DNA from: Dryomyza anilis
Lineage: Eukaryota > Arthropoda > Insecta > Diptera > Dryomyzidae
DNA length: 64,000 nt
Assembly: GCA_951804985.1 (NCBI GenBank)
Contig: OX638133.1
Location: 5,848,501 to 5,912,500, forward strand
Direction of reading: 5' to 3'
Shown piece by piece: positions 1 to 29,878 of the stretch. How positions within the stretch are numbered: the stretch's first letter is position 1; the number at the start of each line of letters is the position of its first letter. The position numbers and the translations under genes were made by a program. Below the pieces are notes generated by a model, which was not told where the DNA came from, made no database searches, and saw only the letters and a list, made by a program, of their open reading frames with translations.

Positions 1-11
1 ATATTCAAACA

Positions 12-533
12 TTCATGCCGATTATGGAATCCCGGGAATCCATTGCGGCGGGAAATTTGCTTAAAAGAGATTATTGAATCCCTGGGATTTACTGCGGCGG
101 GAGTCGATATAGCAGTCCGTGAATTCAAAGAAAATATCTATATTATTGAAAACGAGGCGGATTTTGTCTTCATAGATATCAATTCACTTTTCAACCACAC
201 CCTTCTTAAATCCTATAATTTCCCAATTTCAAATGGAAAATCGCAATTTCATGTGGAATTTTCGCAATTTCAATTCAATTTCAATCACATCAATTTCCAA
301 CATTATTATGGCGATCGTCTTCCAAATAAAAAATAAATCCAATTGAATCCATTTCATTTTGTTTAATTTTATTACATTTCACTTTGGACAGAAAACAGCT
401 ATTTTCGGAGTGTTTTCGAAGGATCGATAAGGTAGTTGTTTCGAGTGAATTCAATAATATAATTACTCCTAAAAAGTAAATCGAATCTACTCCCGCCGCA
501 TTGGATTCCTGGAATTCCATAATCGGCATGATT
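12..533. mobile_element. foldback element, about 0.5 kb, ends CATGCCGATTATGGAAT
   Basis: About 41 bases at 13-53 (CATGCCGATTATGGAAT through GCGGCGGGA) recur inverted at 492-532 with few mismatches. A degraded third copy of the inner part lies at about 75-108. No transposase is encoded; the short open frames inside it do not resemble proteins. Family not recognised. Confidence 0.6.
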
Positions 534-3500
534 ATTATAGAAATTCAAGCATTTGACATTAAAAAATATAATCGGAACGAATTCAATTAACAAAAAAAGA
601 TAATTTTGTATTAAACAATCTTATTCGGGACTAGTAAAATCTTTCGAAAATGTATTTAATTCAAATCTATTTAACAAATTCTTTTTAATTAAACAATTAT
701 TGTGCAAATAATATTTTCATTTAGTTTTCAATTAGCGTCGTTATTTGCAATTATGAAACCAAATAGTCATCGTTTTGTCTACTTAAAAATGCATTTTTAT
801 TAAAAATACAAATTTAATATAAGTTATTATTATTTTTTAATTCTTTGTGCGTTTGATTGTGCTAAAATTAGCTAAACTAACAGAATGGTTGTTTAAAAGA
901 AACAATCTCAATTATATTAATTTAATTTTCTAAATAAATTTCTTCATTTAGGGTGTGTGCGAATTCGACTAAATTGCTGACTAAACTAAATTGAAGGGCT
1001 TTTCATTCGATCGCCATTCGGTAACCGGTAATTGTTAAAGACCACAATCGATCGATTATCAATTGTCTGTTTCTGTCATCCAATTGAGTTCAATTTAGTC
1101 TGCTCAAAAATTTGCTAAATTGAAAAGTCGAACACTGCATTACCGACAAAATTTAGTTTAGTCAGCAATTTAGTTGAATTCGCATGCACCCTTAATACAC
1201 AATTGATTTGAAAAACTACACCAAATGCAGCATCATAATTTAAAAACATTTCTACGCATAAAACTTACAATAAAAAAAACTAGCATTTATACAATGAAAC
1301 TACTTTATTAGTAATGTTAATACTTAATAAGAATTCGGTCCATTAAGGGTAAAGGAAAACAGAATACGAATGTATTCGCGTTTTGACAGTACGTTTACGT
1401 TCCGTTTTCGTATCTGCTTTGACAGATACTTCGCATTGTTCCGTAAACATGCCGTCATAGACGATGTTTCCGTTTCTGTCGAAGCCTTGATATAAATGTT
1501 TCATGTGTAAACAAACAAAAAAAGGTATATTTAAAATAGCTGTAATAGTTCTCAGCACATTTCTTCTATATATTTATTTTATATATAAATAAATCATACT
1601 ATTTCAATAGCATTTAAATTTTTAAAAAATCGAAAGTTTTGTATACATTTTTATTATTACTGCGTATATTCGATTACAAATGGGGGAAATCTTTTAAAAT
1701 AACATTTAATCAGTCACATAAAACATTACTGTAACATTCGAATTTCAATATATAAAATTTTAAAGTGGCGTTCACGAATCGAAATAAAAAATGGGGATAA
1801 ATTGTAAATCTCAAATCTCGAGTTCATGCTAGAAATATTGGATACACTTTTTGGATTAAATTTGTTTCATTCGAATTATTATCGTAAGCTATCCGCTTAG
1901 CTTTTTTTTTTTCCTGTCGATTTTTAAAATTTTCTAAACTCAAGATTGACTAATTTTATTCGAACAACCAGGGACATTTTTTTTATTTTTGGCAGAGAAC
2001 TCGAGACGACCCAGGGTTTCAACATTCCTTTTAACTGTCCCTTTAAAATATTTCCATGCGACAATCATAAAATATTTCACCAATTCTCGTATGATATACA
2101 CATTTGTCAATTCAATTCACGACAATTAAGAAAATATTCCCCTGATACTCGCATGAAATGTAAATAAGTCATTCTCGAGTTCTGTCAGATTTTCAATAAT
2201 CGACAATTGGCGCACGAAAATGTCGAATTATATTTAACTGGTAATATTTATTTCGAATGAAAAATGAGTTTTTTTTTGTGCTCTCTTGAAATTTATAAAT
2301 TGGTAATTGCCAATCAAGAATTACTTAAGAACCAGTGGAACTTTTGCTAAAGTATGCTTGAAAAATATGTTGACGAATTGGAGAATTGCGTACTAGATGC
2401 GAATTGATTAAAAATTATAGACCTTTTTTCATAACGAAAATTTCAAATGTCTTCAAAGACGAATTTTCATAGTTTAAGGACATCATAAAAATAAATTAAT
2501 TCACTTTGTATTGGGTATGAAGAATTTTTAATTTTTATACAAATTTCTGGACATTTGTAGCATGATTTAATTAAATTTATTAAAGGCATTTTATGTGCTT
2601 TAAATAAAATCTATATTAAAAAATAAAATTAAAAAACGGAAAATATACAAAACAACTAAGGAAGAAATAAATCAACTAAAATATTTTAATAACACTGCTC
2701 AATACGATTTTGTCCTATGGGCAACTCACACAGCATTTTTATATAATTCGAGGATGTTGAGTTTGATAGAGGACTCAGGTTTTCACATAATGTTTTCAAG
2801 CAAATTGCATTGAAATTGTTGTGTCTTTTCAGCCACTTTTTAGTATATATAAATTACAGGACTTTACAAAAGTAGTTTGCAAAAAACTTTAAACGAAGTT
2901 TTTATTAGAATTGTCCAAATAAATTTTGGTTTAACAAGAAATGCATATATTTCAACTAGGGTTCAAGAAATATAAATCTAAACTTGATTTATTTTTTTAA
3001 ATTTTTAGACTAGTTTTTAAATTATTTTTTTAGTATATAAATTGAACTAGAAAAAAGAAAGTTACCTAGTACTATCAACTATATTTTGATATTTAAAAGC
3101 ATCGACACCCACGAATTATATATAGAAATAATGCATATACTGCACATAGGAAAAATGTTTCCTCGTTTAGTTTTTTTTTTCTTTGTAAAGCAAAACATTA
3201 ACATTTTATTTTGCTTACGCCATCTTTATTATTAATTTAATAGTATTTTTGCTTTTTTAAATTAATTTATTGTAGATTTATTTTTTTTTTGTTGGTTTTA
3301 CTATGCAATTATTTTAAATTATATTTATAATCGAATCAATTAATCGTTTTGCTTGTATATTACTTGTTGTTGTTGTAGTTGTTGTGTTTTTGGTAGTAAT
3401 TTGTTGTATTTGTTACAATACATGTTTCTTGTCAATAATAATATATATAATAAAATTTTAAATAATAATTAATAAAAGTAATAATAATAATATAATAATA

Positions 3501-4052
3501 ATATTTAATAAAAATATTTTACATATATAAATAATTTATATGCTTCACAATTGATTATTCATTTATTTATTTATTTATTAAATTATTTAATTTATTTATT
3601 TATTATTCGCATCCTCCACGGCCTTCATCTATCTCTGCATCACGGACGATTGTGTCTCAAAAAATGTGTTTTTGTTTTATGAAATTCTCAAATTTTTATG
3701 CATTTTATTTAGTTTTTATTTTATATTTTTTGTTTTCTTTTCTTTCTTTTTGTTTTTGTCATCAATTGGTGTGTGTGTGTGTTTGTGTATTTTAGTCCAA
3801 AATGTGTTTGTGTGTGTTGGTATTTGTTGTTGTTGTTGTTCTTTTTATGTTTGTTTTCAATATATATATTAAATTGTTGTTTGTTTTATTTTGCGTTATA
3901 AAATTGTTTAGATTTATAATTCTTAGTTGGTTTGCATTAATTTAATATTTTTTTTTGTTTTGCTTTGTTTTTAGTTTTGTTTCTTTAACTTAAATTCTTT
4001 TATCGAAAAAGGATAAATCACAAAAATAGTTAAACACGATCCAAAATCCAGT
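534..4052. other. 3' flank of Galpha-q, no further gene seen
   Basis: AT-rich non-coding DNA. Apart from the MITE at 951-1191 it holds low-complexity stretches: (TTG)n near 3368, TAA/TTTA runs at 3430-3605 and (GT)n near 3768. Part of it is probably the 3' untranslated region of exon 8b transcripts. Confidence 0.6.
951..1191 (+). mobile_element. PIF/Harbinger-like palindromic MITE, copy A
   Basis: 241 bp, ends GGGTGTGTGCGAATTCGAC and the inverse, flanked by TTA at 948-950 and 1192-1194. The interior carries GGTAACCGGTAATTGTTAAAG and CACTGCATTACCGAC, the marks of this family across the window. The 3 bp TTA/TAA duplication and GGG ends fit PIF/Harbinger MITEs. There is no coding capacity. Confidence 0.85.
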
Positions 4053-20689
<16,637 letters not shown>

Positions 20690-20690
<1 letters not shown>

Positions 20691-21060
20691 GCAAAGTTCT
20701 CAACGTTATGTCAAATTTTTAAAATGTTTATTAGAGCAGCCAAATGCTCACACATCGACATCGATAGTGCCGCCGCCGCAATAGTTTGCACCGAAAAACA
20801 CCACGAAGAAGTCGTCGTAAGTGGCTAAAAATATGCGACTAACTGAGGTGCAGGATAAATCCAAACATTTGTTCCCCATCCATTCCAATGAAAGGTTTTT
20901 GTTTTTTTTTTATTCTTCGCTGTTTTCTAAGCACGCCACGTAATTGTAGGGCTTCGCAGCAGTTTTGCGGCTCGCGCAACAGACCCGCGACACTACCGCA
21001 TCACATCGACCGACCAACTACTAACTATTGACTGATTTTCTTTTTCGCATCTATGCAACG
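20690..21060 (-). promoter_or_regulatory. candidate proximal promoter of Galpha-q
   Basis: GC-richer, repeat-free block about 1 kb upstream of the Galpha-q start codon, with GCCGCCGCAATAG, CACGAAGAAGTCGTCGTAA and CGGCTCGCGCAACAG. It stands out from the AT-rich surroundings as fly promoters often do. No TATA/Inr pair could be fixed. Confidence 0.3.
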
Positions 21061-21473
21061 TAATCCAATTGTCTTGAACTTCAAGTCGACTGGCAAGGTT
21101 TTTATTTTGAAATAGCTCGTTTTGCTTCCTTTCTTTTTTTTTGGTTTTTCTTTTTTAGGCGGGGTCAATTTTAGAAAAAATACAGGGGGAAATTATGACA
21201 GCTATGCGACTGTATTACATCATATCCTGTGTATGTAGAACTTTTATTTTTCATACAACTAATTTTTAATTCATCTTAATCTTGAGCAGAGTTTGAAACA
21301 AAAATCGACATGTGTTCGGAGGAATTGTTTAGTTTTTAAAACAGAAATTATAATAAAAATTATAAAATCGTATTCGAAACTGAATTTAAAATGCTAACCA
21401 TTTTGTAATTGTCATATTAACATTTTAAGTTTTCAATAAAATCAAAGTGTTCAAGTTCTGTGTCAGGTACTTA

Positions 21474-21715
21474 GGGTGTGTGCGAATTCGACTAAATTGC
21501 TGACTAAACTAAATTGAACGACTTTTCATTCGATCGCCATTCGGTAACCGGTAATTGTTAAAGTTTATAATGAATCGATTATCATATGTTTGTTTGCTGT
21601 CATTTAATTTAGTTCAATTTAATCTGCTCGAAAATTTGCTAAATTGAAAAGTCGAACACTGCATTAACGACAAAATTTAGGTTAGTCAGCAATTTAGTCG
21701 AATTTGCACACACCC
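21474..21715 (+). mobile_element. PIF/Harbinger-like palindromic MITE, copy B
   Basis: 242 bp, a near-full copy with TTA duplications (21471-21473 and 21716-21718), closely matching the 951-1191 copy. The right end reads TTTGCACACACCC. Confidence 0.88.
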
Positions 21716-22398
21716 TTAATTCCATTTTTCTTGTGAAATATTTGAATTTCGATAAAATGAGAAAGTGACCTAGGGTTGGGCTTGAAATATCTCATTTAAA
21801 TACAAAATCAATGATCCAAAAAGGGCTGAAAATTAAAATTCAAACCAAATATAGCCATTAATTCCTTCCATTTCGATGTGAGAAACATGCTTCGTGGAAA
21901 ATTTACCATTTTTTATATGGAAGTCGATCAGATGTGGATAATAGAGGTCCATATTGGCTAATATATTGTTGGCTGCTAAGAGCCATATTCTGGCACGAGT
22001 CACAAATTAAAATTGGTCACAATAGTGCGCTTTCTCACAATTGTCACAATTTCGTATTCTGTCAATTTTATTTGCTATGTATATTGAGATAAAAGTCTGA
22101 ATCAATTGTCATTTGTATCAATTGTTATTGATAACAATTGTCACTGCTCGCTAGAATAGGGCTTTTGGATTTTATGGTTCAACACGGTTTTCATTGTATT
22201 TCTGATAATAAAATCCAAAAAGTCCACAAATCAGAGATTTTTAAGGTGGATAAAATCGAAAATACTGGATGGATTTGTTGGACAAGATATGATAGCCCAG
22301 GGGCCCTATTCTTGTATGATTAGACATATTTAAATGATAATGAAAATGAGATAAAAACTATTTTCATATTCTGTTAATATCGTCGTTGTAGAACGAAA

Positions 22399-22620
22399 AG
22401 TCAGAAAAAAAAATCCCTCAAATCTCATTAAAATTGGTCAATAGGCCAATTATTGATTTAATAGTATACAAAAAATAAATCTTTTCATATAAACTCAATG
22501 GCAATGCCATGGTATTTTATAGTATTTAATAGTATTTTCCGATTAAAATAATAATAATTTATCCTATTGCCTATTTTTAATAGTAAAAAACTATTATTTA
22601 TATAGTATTATTTCAAACGT
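22399..22620. repeat. foldback repeat of the CAGAAAAA / GGTCAATAGG type
   Basis: Contains AATTGGTCAATAGGCCAATT, GGTATTTTATAGTATTTAATAG and TATCCTATTGCCTATTTTTA. Relatives lie at 41269-41530, 44570-44655, 55549-55742 and 63293-63480. The repeat is palindromic and non-coding. Confidence 0.55.
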
Positions 22621-25600
22621 GAATAAGGCACCTGATCCATATATAAAAGCAACAAATTCAAAAATCCCAGACACAAAAGACGACAATTGAAAGTAAATAG
22701 ATCTGCCAGTTAAGTGAAAAATATCAATAAACACAAAAAGTCGATTATATTTCTGATTTAGGGCATTATGTATCTTTCTTAGTGTCATTTTTGAGTATTA
22801 TGCATTTATGGATTTCTTATTTAGGAATATTTTTTAACTTTATGCGTTTTTGGTTAAACATTTTTATTTTTTATTAATATTTCAAAATGCTCATTTAAAA
22901 TTATTTTCTAAAATTTTAATTCTTAATTTTTTTATTTACTGCAAATAAAGGTATTTAAAAATATTAAAACTTTAAATACATAAACAAATTTCGAATGAAT
23001 GTTAATATCCTCCAATATACAAATTAGAAAAATGACAACTACTATTCACAACTTTGCATCGGCATGACCCACAAAATTCGTAGGTGATACGTTAATTAAA
23101 GCCAAATCTAATTAACGTCAAGAGGCGCAGTAAAATTAAACAAGCTAGTGCGAACCGAGGGTAACTATGTTGTTGCATTGGCAAAACTAAGACAAAACAT
23201 TGATTTTAGCATTTGTCTGTTATTTTTCTAAATACAATAAATGCAAAACAACATGCGTTCAATACTTTAGTCATAGTCGTAATGACGACATAACATGGGA
23301 AATTTTAAGTTTTTCTATTAAGGCAACTGAATTTTAATCAATATTCGTTTCCGACCATTTGAAATTTTCAACCGCGTTATATTAATCTAACATCTTCTAT
23401 CGACTGTAGATCGGATTTTTATAGGGGTTTAAGGATTATTTGAAATAATATACTGTGACCTGCTCCGCATAATTAATGGACTTTGTCACGCCCCATGTAA
23501 AAATGTACATAAAGTTTATTTTTCTTCTTTTATTAATGAAAGGCCTAACTATATTTTGATAAAACAATTGTACGAAAATGTCAAATGAAATAAAATTATA
23601 AAATTTTTTATTAAATTAGCCAATTATATTGCTCATTGCTTATGTAAATTCGATATTCGGATATCGACAATCGGTTAAGTCGGTAATCAGTAAAACTAGA
23701 TCTATCGAAAATTTGATAAATTGAATAGTAAATACTGCATTACCAACAAATTTAGGCAAACGCATCCTAAAGGTGAATGTACACTCGCCATTTGGAACTC
23801 AAACCCGTCGGTTGTGTTCGGCGCAGTCAATTAGAGTGTATGGGAGAAATCCCGTTAGCTCAAACAGTTATATCTCCATTTTGTGTCGCGAACGGCGTGG
23901 CTTCCATGCCAAGGCGCATAAAGTGAAGAAAGTTTAATTTAAGTAATACATAGTTTTTAAACTATACTTGAGTGATTACCCTTGCAATATGAATGCATTT
24001 ATGCTTCAGCCAAAAACTTTAAATTAAAAAAAAAGAGGTGAATGTAAAATAGATTATTTGTAACGACTTGACCAAAAAACATTAACGTTTGATGATAAAC
24101 GATAACAATTCACTTAAAAAATCGGTGGTTTTTAGTTATCGGAACTCTGCTAGAGGAAATCTCTGAAGAAGTCGATGATCAAATAAACCAAAATTTGAAA
24201 AATAAAACAAATACTTTGTTGTTATACATATGATCTTGTGTCTGATCTTATCAATACCTATCCTGCGGAAAACGGTGTCAATTGGTTTAAAACTACTTAT
24301 AACGTGACCGATACTATTGGTACTGACTAAGGACAGGTTCTTGAAGTTCTGTGATAGGTCTAAAGGTCTGCATGAGGAGATGGATCATGTCAATGCTAAA
24401 TATGTCGCTAGTGGGGCGAAAATGCACTAGGTGGCGCCATAGTCACGAGACTTATTTTGCACGCTGCATCTAATGCGTCTATAATTCATAGACTGTTTAT
24501 CGATACTGCATTCATTTCAAATCAGCATGTCTTCCAAGTAATTGGAATGAACTCATGAAAGGTGGAATAATTTATGAAATGCGAATGCTTGAAGACCTGT
24601 CCTGTGATAGATCTAAAGGTTTGCAGGAGGTGTTAATTGACCACTCTCTAGGACAACGCCGTGTTAAAGTTGCCGGTTGGTTTCATATAAAAGAGCCAGA
24701 ACTAGGACCGATTAACTATCTTCGAGGAACCAGTCTAGGACCGGTTCGTTTCCCCGTAGGCACACGACAGAATACGCAAATTAAATTAAATTATCACAAA
24801 TACAATGAAAATCACAAATATGAATGAAAATGATCACAAATATAATGAAATCCATGTGAAATTAAAAATTGATTCAGCAGTCGGTAACATATTAAGTAAA
24901 CGGGATACGCTTCTAGTAGAGCCAAAAAATTTAATGAAACAGTTGCATGTAGTCGCTGAAGCTTTTGATATACCTTAAGCCAATTTCCAAATTAATTTCC
25001 AAATCGGTAGACATTTGATTGATTTTTTTAGATTCTGAAGAGTTCTCCTGCTATCAGCAGGCCTGACCCAGTGGAAATTTTGATCAGGATGCGATAATTG
25101 CCTGAGCAGGCTTGCCTGAGTTCAAATAAGGTAATGATCAAGTTTCCACATCAACTAATATTTATAAAATAAACAAAATCAAACTGAAGAACCGGTATAC
25201 CGAAACGATTACGACATAAAACATATAAACGAAATCGACTACCGAAGTAACAATTCTTACCAGTTTCGAATCAGTTATAATAGTCTCTTATCGAGTAACT
25301 TGCAAGCATTATCACGACCTTTCCGACCAGAAACTACTCAGTAAAACTCGTCGTTTTCTCGCAGGGCTAAAAAATCCGGATTTTTAAAAAATCCACTCCA
25401 CTGGATTTTTATTTTGTTTTTATTGGTCTTTTATTTTATTAGATAGCATAATTTCAATAAAATTTATCGGTTTTTCAAGTTATTACTTTCCACCGTTTCA
25501 TTGCCGATAACTGCTAAATAACCTTTGGTTAAAACATACTTTGTGGAAAAATTCACCGTCTTGGATCTGGAAGCTGTTTTCTTCTATATACTGAGTTAGT

Positions 25601-26073
25601 CATATTGGCGAGAATATGAACCGGCATAAGTGCCTGTTCGAATCTATATTGAATGTCTTCTTTATCACAGAACAACTCTTCAGAAAATAATAGATTCAAT
25701 CAATGTCTACCGGTTTAAAAGAATCTAAGTTTTAATCGGTTTGAAATAAATCCGTAGTTTCAGCGACTACATCCCACTATATCATTCAATTATTTGAACC
25801 TACATAAAGACCTATTTTGGCTAAAATGTTGGCTAATATAATAAATGAATCATTTCCATCCAGCAGTGGTACAAATAATTAATGTCGATTTTGTGGTTTA
25901 TAGCCAATTGTTATATTTTCAAAATTTATAATTCGAAAAATGTACAAAAATTAATAAAACCAAAAATAAAAATTCCAAGTGAATAAAATCCAAAAAGTGG
26001 AGTAAATATGCTAGCCCTGGTTTCTGGGAATTTCACTACCAGTAACCGAACAGTTTTTGGCTAGTAGTACTGA
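22621..26073. other. intergenic, no convincing gene
   Basis: AT-rich DNA with scattered MITE remnants (for example CACTGCATTACCAAC near 23730). At 24330-24390 and 24588-24640 a roughly 50-base stretch around GATAG(G/A)TCTAAAGGT recurs, so part of this looks like an old duplicated element. A 90-codon open frame at 24555-24827 has no recognisable domain. Confidence 0.4.
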
Positions 26074-26403
26074 CAGGGAGTAGCTCAGTGGTTAGTGCGT
26101 TGGACTGCGAGCCGAAAGGTCTCCGGTTCAAGCCTGGACTGGGGCTAACAACATCTTTTCATAGAAACATTTTTCTATACCGCGCTACCTCTCGGCAGTA
26201 AATGGCAAACCTACGAGAGTAAAACCATTGCCTATGAAAAGCTCTCACCCGCCGTTCGGATTCGGCAATAAACTGTAGGTCCCCCCACTTTGAGTACAAA
26301 TATAACACGCACAGCTGAAAATGGTGAGAGAGCTCGGCCGAAGTTATATACAGGACTGTAGCGCCAAACTATTATTATTATTATTATTATATTATTATTA
26401 TTA
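26074..26403 (+). mobile_element. tRNA-derived SINE, copy 1
   Basis: The head reads GGGAGTAGCTCAGTGGTTAG (RNA polymerase III box A) and GGTTCAAGCC at 26125-26134 (box B), spaced as in a tRNA. A non-tRNA body follows (CGGCAATAAACTGTAGGTCC; GAGAGAGCTCGGCCGAAG), then an (ATT)n tail. The same unit recurs at 49546-49871 (inverted) and 57948-58255. Flanks share only TACTG, so the target duplication is uncertain. Confidence 0.88.
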
Positions 26404-28668
26404 ATACTGGCATGGATCTACTCTTCAAATCCCTACCAGTAACCGACAAGGTTTTGACTAGTTTGCTAATATATACTCTTCATATTCCTACGTGAAACTA
26501 AGAAGTATTTGAGAAAGCTAAAAAGGAAATCAAAATCGATGAATTTGCTTTAAACTTATCGCCTATGCTGAGTTTTGAGTCATATATAGTTAAATTATAA
26601 ACTTGAAATAACTAAAGCTTAGAGCAGCTCACAAACCAAGAAAAACGTACAACAATGATTTTGATTTTGTGGCTTAAGCGCTCGCTGGCGCTGTACTTAT
26701 CGATTTCCTTTAATGTGGCATTGCATTCATTTGAAACCTTCACAATATAAAACCAAAGAACGGACAGACAATAAACAAGTTTGTTACAAACAAATCGAAT
26801 CTTTTGACAGTTTTATAAAAATGCATTAAAACTGCATATGTAGCAGTTAGTAATAGAGATGTTAATACTTAATAAAAACTGTACAATTTTTATAGTATAA
26901 AAATAAATATAAAAAAAACCAAAAAGTTTTTGTTATCATACAAATCACAAATGCTGCAATTAGTTTACTTGAGCATCATATAAAAATGTACAATATCTAT
27001 GCATAGGAAAATATTATGAGATTAATATTAGATAAGCAAAAAAATAAAACACACTATCACTGAACCAAAAAGAGAGAAAGACCAATAATGAAAGTTAAGC
27101 AATATTAAAAATTTTAATCAGTAAGAATATTTTTAAGAAACTACAGGTTTCCCGATAATTTGTATAATATATTTTAATAGAGGGTGGTGTTTAAAAACTA
27201 TTCATGTCGCCCTGTAAAGTATGTTTACCAAAAATGTTAGTGTTATATTAGGTGTATGTACAAAAGTGGGAGAATCGCATTATTTCGATGACCGATTAAG
27301 CTTATTTTAAAATCCAAATAGCGTAGTTAAACAAGTAATCATAATTTTGAGTTTTATTAACCAAGCTCTTTTCATATTACTAAAATCGTAATTTTAACAG
27401 ATAGACGGACATTCCTAAATCGACGCACGAAATGATGCAAGAATATGTCTGACTACCTTCTAAATGTTACAAATATTTGATCAAAAAGGATATGCACTTT
27501 TTTTACACAGTGTAGGGAATGAAATTAATACAAAATTGTTTGGTTTAAAAATATAGTACATAAAACATGTCCAACATATCGTTGTTGCAGTAGTAAAACT
27601 CACCAAATACATTTATTTCAAACATTTATTTATAAAGTTTAATATTAAAAAAAAAAGAGTTGATCAAATTCTTAAATTGTTGTTGGTGTCTTTAATTTCC
27701 ACAGCGCCGATATTTACTACAATATTTTTGTTATTTTCAACAATTGCACGGTTTTTTTTTATTTTGTTTTTATTATAAGGTTGTTTATTTTTTTGGCTAT
27801 GCTTGCGGTTTAATTAAATAAAATATAAATTATAATAAAGTGTAAGTTAGATAATGTAAATTTTATCAGCAAGGCGTTTGCGTTCGCGAACATGGCGCAT
27901 AGTTTACACTTTGTATAGATAAAGAAATTAAAGATAAGTGATGAGTCGGGCGCTACAATAGATAAACGAGTGAACTAACTAAAAAGTGTTATAAACGGGG
28001 TCAAACTTAAGGTATAACTATACGCTGCTATATATATTTTGCATTGAGTAGAAAATATTTGAATAAATCACGGTTTGTGCAAAATGCGAGATTTTTTTCA
28101 AATGAATATGTTATTTGATTAATCAAAAAGTTGGTTTGTTCATCACACCCAGAGAAAAACCTTGGTAAATCAACCAAAAACATATCAATTAAAATAGTTG
28201 TAACAACCAATTTGAAATTGTTAAACTTAGATATCACAACAACCAGTAAAATGGTTGAATTTGCCAACGTTATTGTTGGCAAAGTTTAAGTTACAATATA
28301 ATTAACAATATAATTGTTAAAAATATGTTAACCATATTCTATCCAGAGTTGTCCTGTTTTAAAGAAGACATTCAATAAAATATATTTGATCAGGCACTTA
28401 GGACGTTTAATTTTCTCGCCAATATGAGTGATTTAGTATATGGAGGAAAGGCAAATATTTAGTTATAAAATTGAAACTCAGAATAGCACCCATATCTGAT
28501 CCCTTTCCAGATCCGAAACGTTGAATTTTTTCACAAAGCAGTTCTAGGAAGCATAGTGGTGAAAAGTAGTAGTTAAATTTGAAAAAAATCCAATAAAATA
28601 CAAAAAAAGAAATCATATTAAACAAAATCATAATAAACAAAAAAATGACAGAATGAAAAGTCAATGTA
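26404..28668. other. intergenic, no gene recognised
   Basis: AT-rich. A CACCCAGAGAAAAA-ended repeat with AACAACCAGTAAAATGG lies at about 28145-28340 and resembles other short foldbacks here. Nothing coding is seen. Confidence 0.45.
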
Positions 28669-29878
28669 ATATCGTCATTGTCATGCCAAAGGGGCGAATG
28701 TGCATTTTTAAAAATGGTGGGAACTCAAATTTTAAAGTTTGAAGTGCTTCAAAAATTAACAAAATTTAGATTTTGTTCAATTTATTCTGTTATTTTAGAT
28801 TATTCATCAATTATTATAACGTCTACCAAATATTTATGGATTTGGACAACTTACTGAATTATAAATACGTATTTTGTGAGGCTATATCCTGCAGAAAACT
28901 AAAATATTTTTGTTTTCTATGCTATAACTTTTTATTAGCGCAAGATAAAAAAAAAAAAATTAATATCTTTACAGTACCATTTTATATGGCACTAATAAAA
29001 AGTTATAGCAAAAAAACGAAGAAATTGGAAAAATTGAAAATCTTGTCATGCCAAAAGGGCGAATCTTTTCGTTTTTTTGACATAACTTTTTATTGCTACA
29101 AGATAAAATAGTAGTGTAAAGGCATGTAATGTTTGTTTTCAAAGCACCTATCGATCTGCAACATTAATTAAAAATATTTTCTTGCTAATAACAAAAATTC
29201 GAAAATTTGATAATCTTGTCATGCCAAAAAGGAGAATCTTTTCGTTTTTTGCCATAACTTTTTATTGGTACAAGATAAATTAGTACTGTCAAGGTATTAA
29301 TTGTTTGGTTTTAAAGCAACTATCGATTTATATCATTATTTAAAAACATTTTCTTGCAAATAACAAAAATTCGAAAATTTGAAAATCTTTTCATGCCAAA
29401 AGGGCGAATCGTTTTGTTTTTTCGCCAGAACTTTTTATTGATACGTGATAAAATAGTGGTGTAAAGGCATTTATTGTTTGTTTTTAAAGCACAGTATCAT
29501 TAATTAAAAATAATGTGATTAATATTTTTTCCTGCAAATAACAAATGACAATTTAATGTTTGGCAATTTAAATAATGATGCAGATCGATAGGTGCTTTAA
29601 AAACGAACAATTAATGCCTTTCTACCACTATTTTATCTTGTACCAATAAAAAGTTATGGCGAGAAAACGAAAAGATTCGCCCTTTTGGAATGACTAGATT
29701 TTCAATTTTTTTAATTTTTTTAATTTCTTTTGGTTTTGACTTTTGTGACTAGAAATATACAACAAAACGACACGCGATTTTAGCACAGTATACTTGAGGA
29801 AAAACTACATTCAAAATGTAAAAAAACGCAAATGTCAAAAATTGCACATTCGTCCCTTTGGCATGATAGTGACGATAT
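28669..29878. mobile_element. 1.2-kb foldback element with internal 172-bp tandem units
   Basis: Ends ATATCGTCATTGTCATGCCA (28669) and its inverse (to 29878) match over about 36 bases with few differences. Inside, the phrase CATGCCAAAAGGGCGAAT with CATAACTTTTTATTG repeats at 29047, 29220 and 29392 (spacings 173 and 172) and appears inverted at about 29675-29693. No transposase is present. The structure (long inverted ends plus tandem inner units) is that of a foldback element; no family was recognised. Confidence 0.7.

Noticed and set aside
24555..24827. 90-codon plus-strand open frame
   Set aside because: No recognisable domain, no splice or promoter context, and its start overlaps a roughly 50-base phrase repeated at 24330-24390. 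Probably remnant repeat.
26074..26145. Possible functional tRNA gene
   Set aside because: Box A and B are present, but the anticodon arm does not pair well and the sequence continues into a shared body and ATT tail at three loci, so it is a SINE head.
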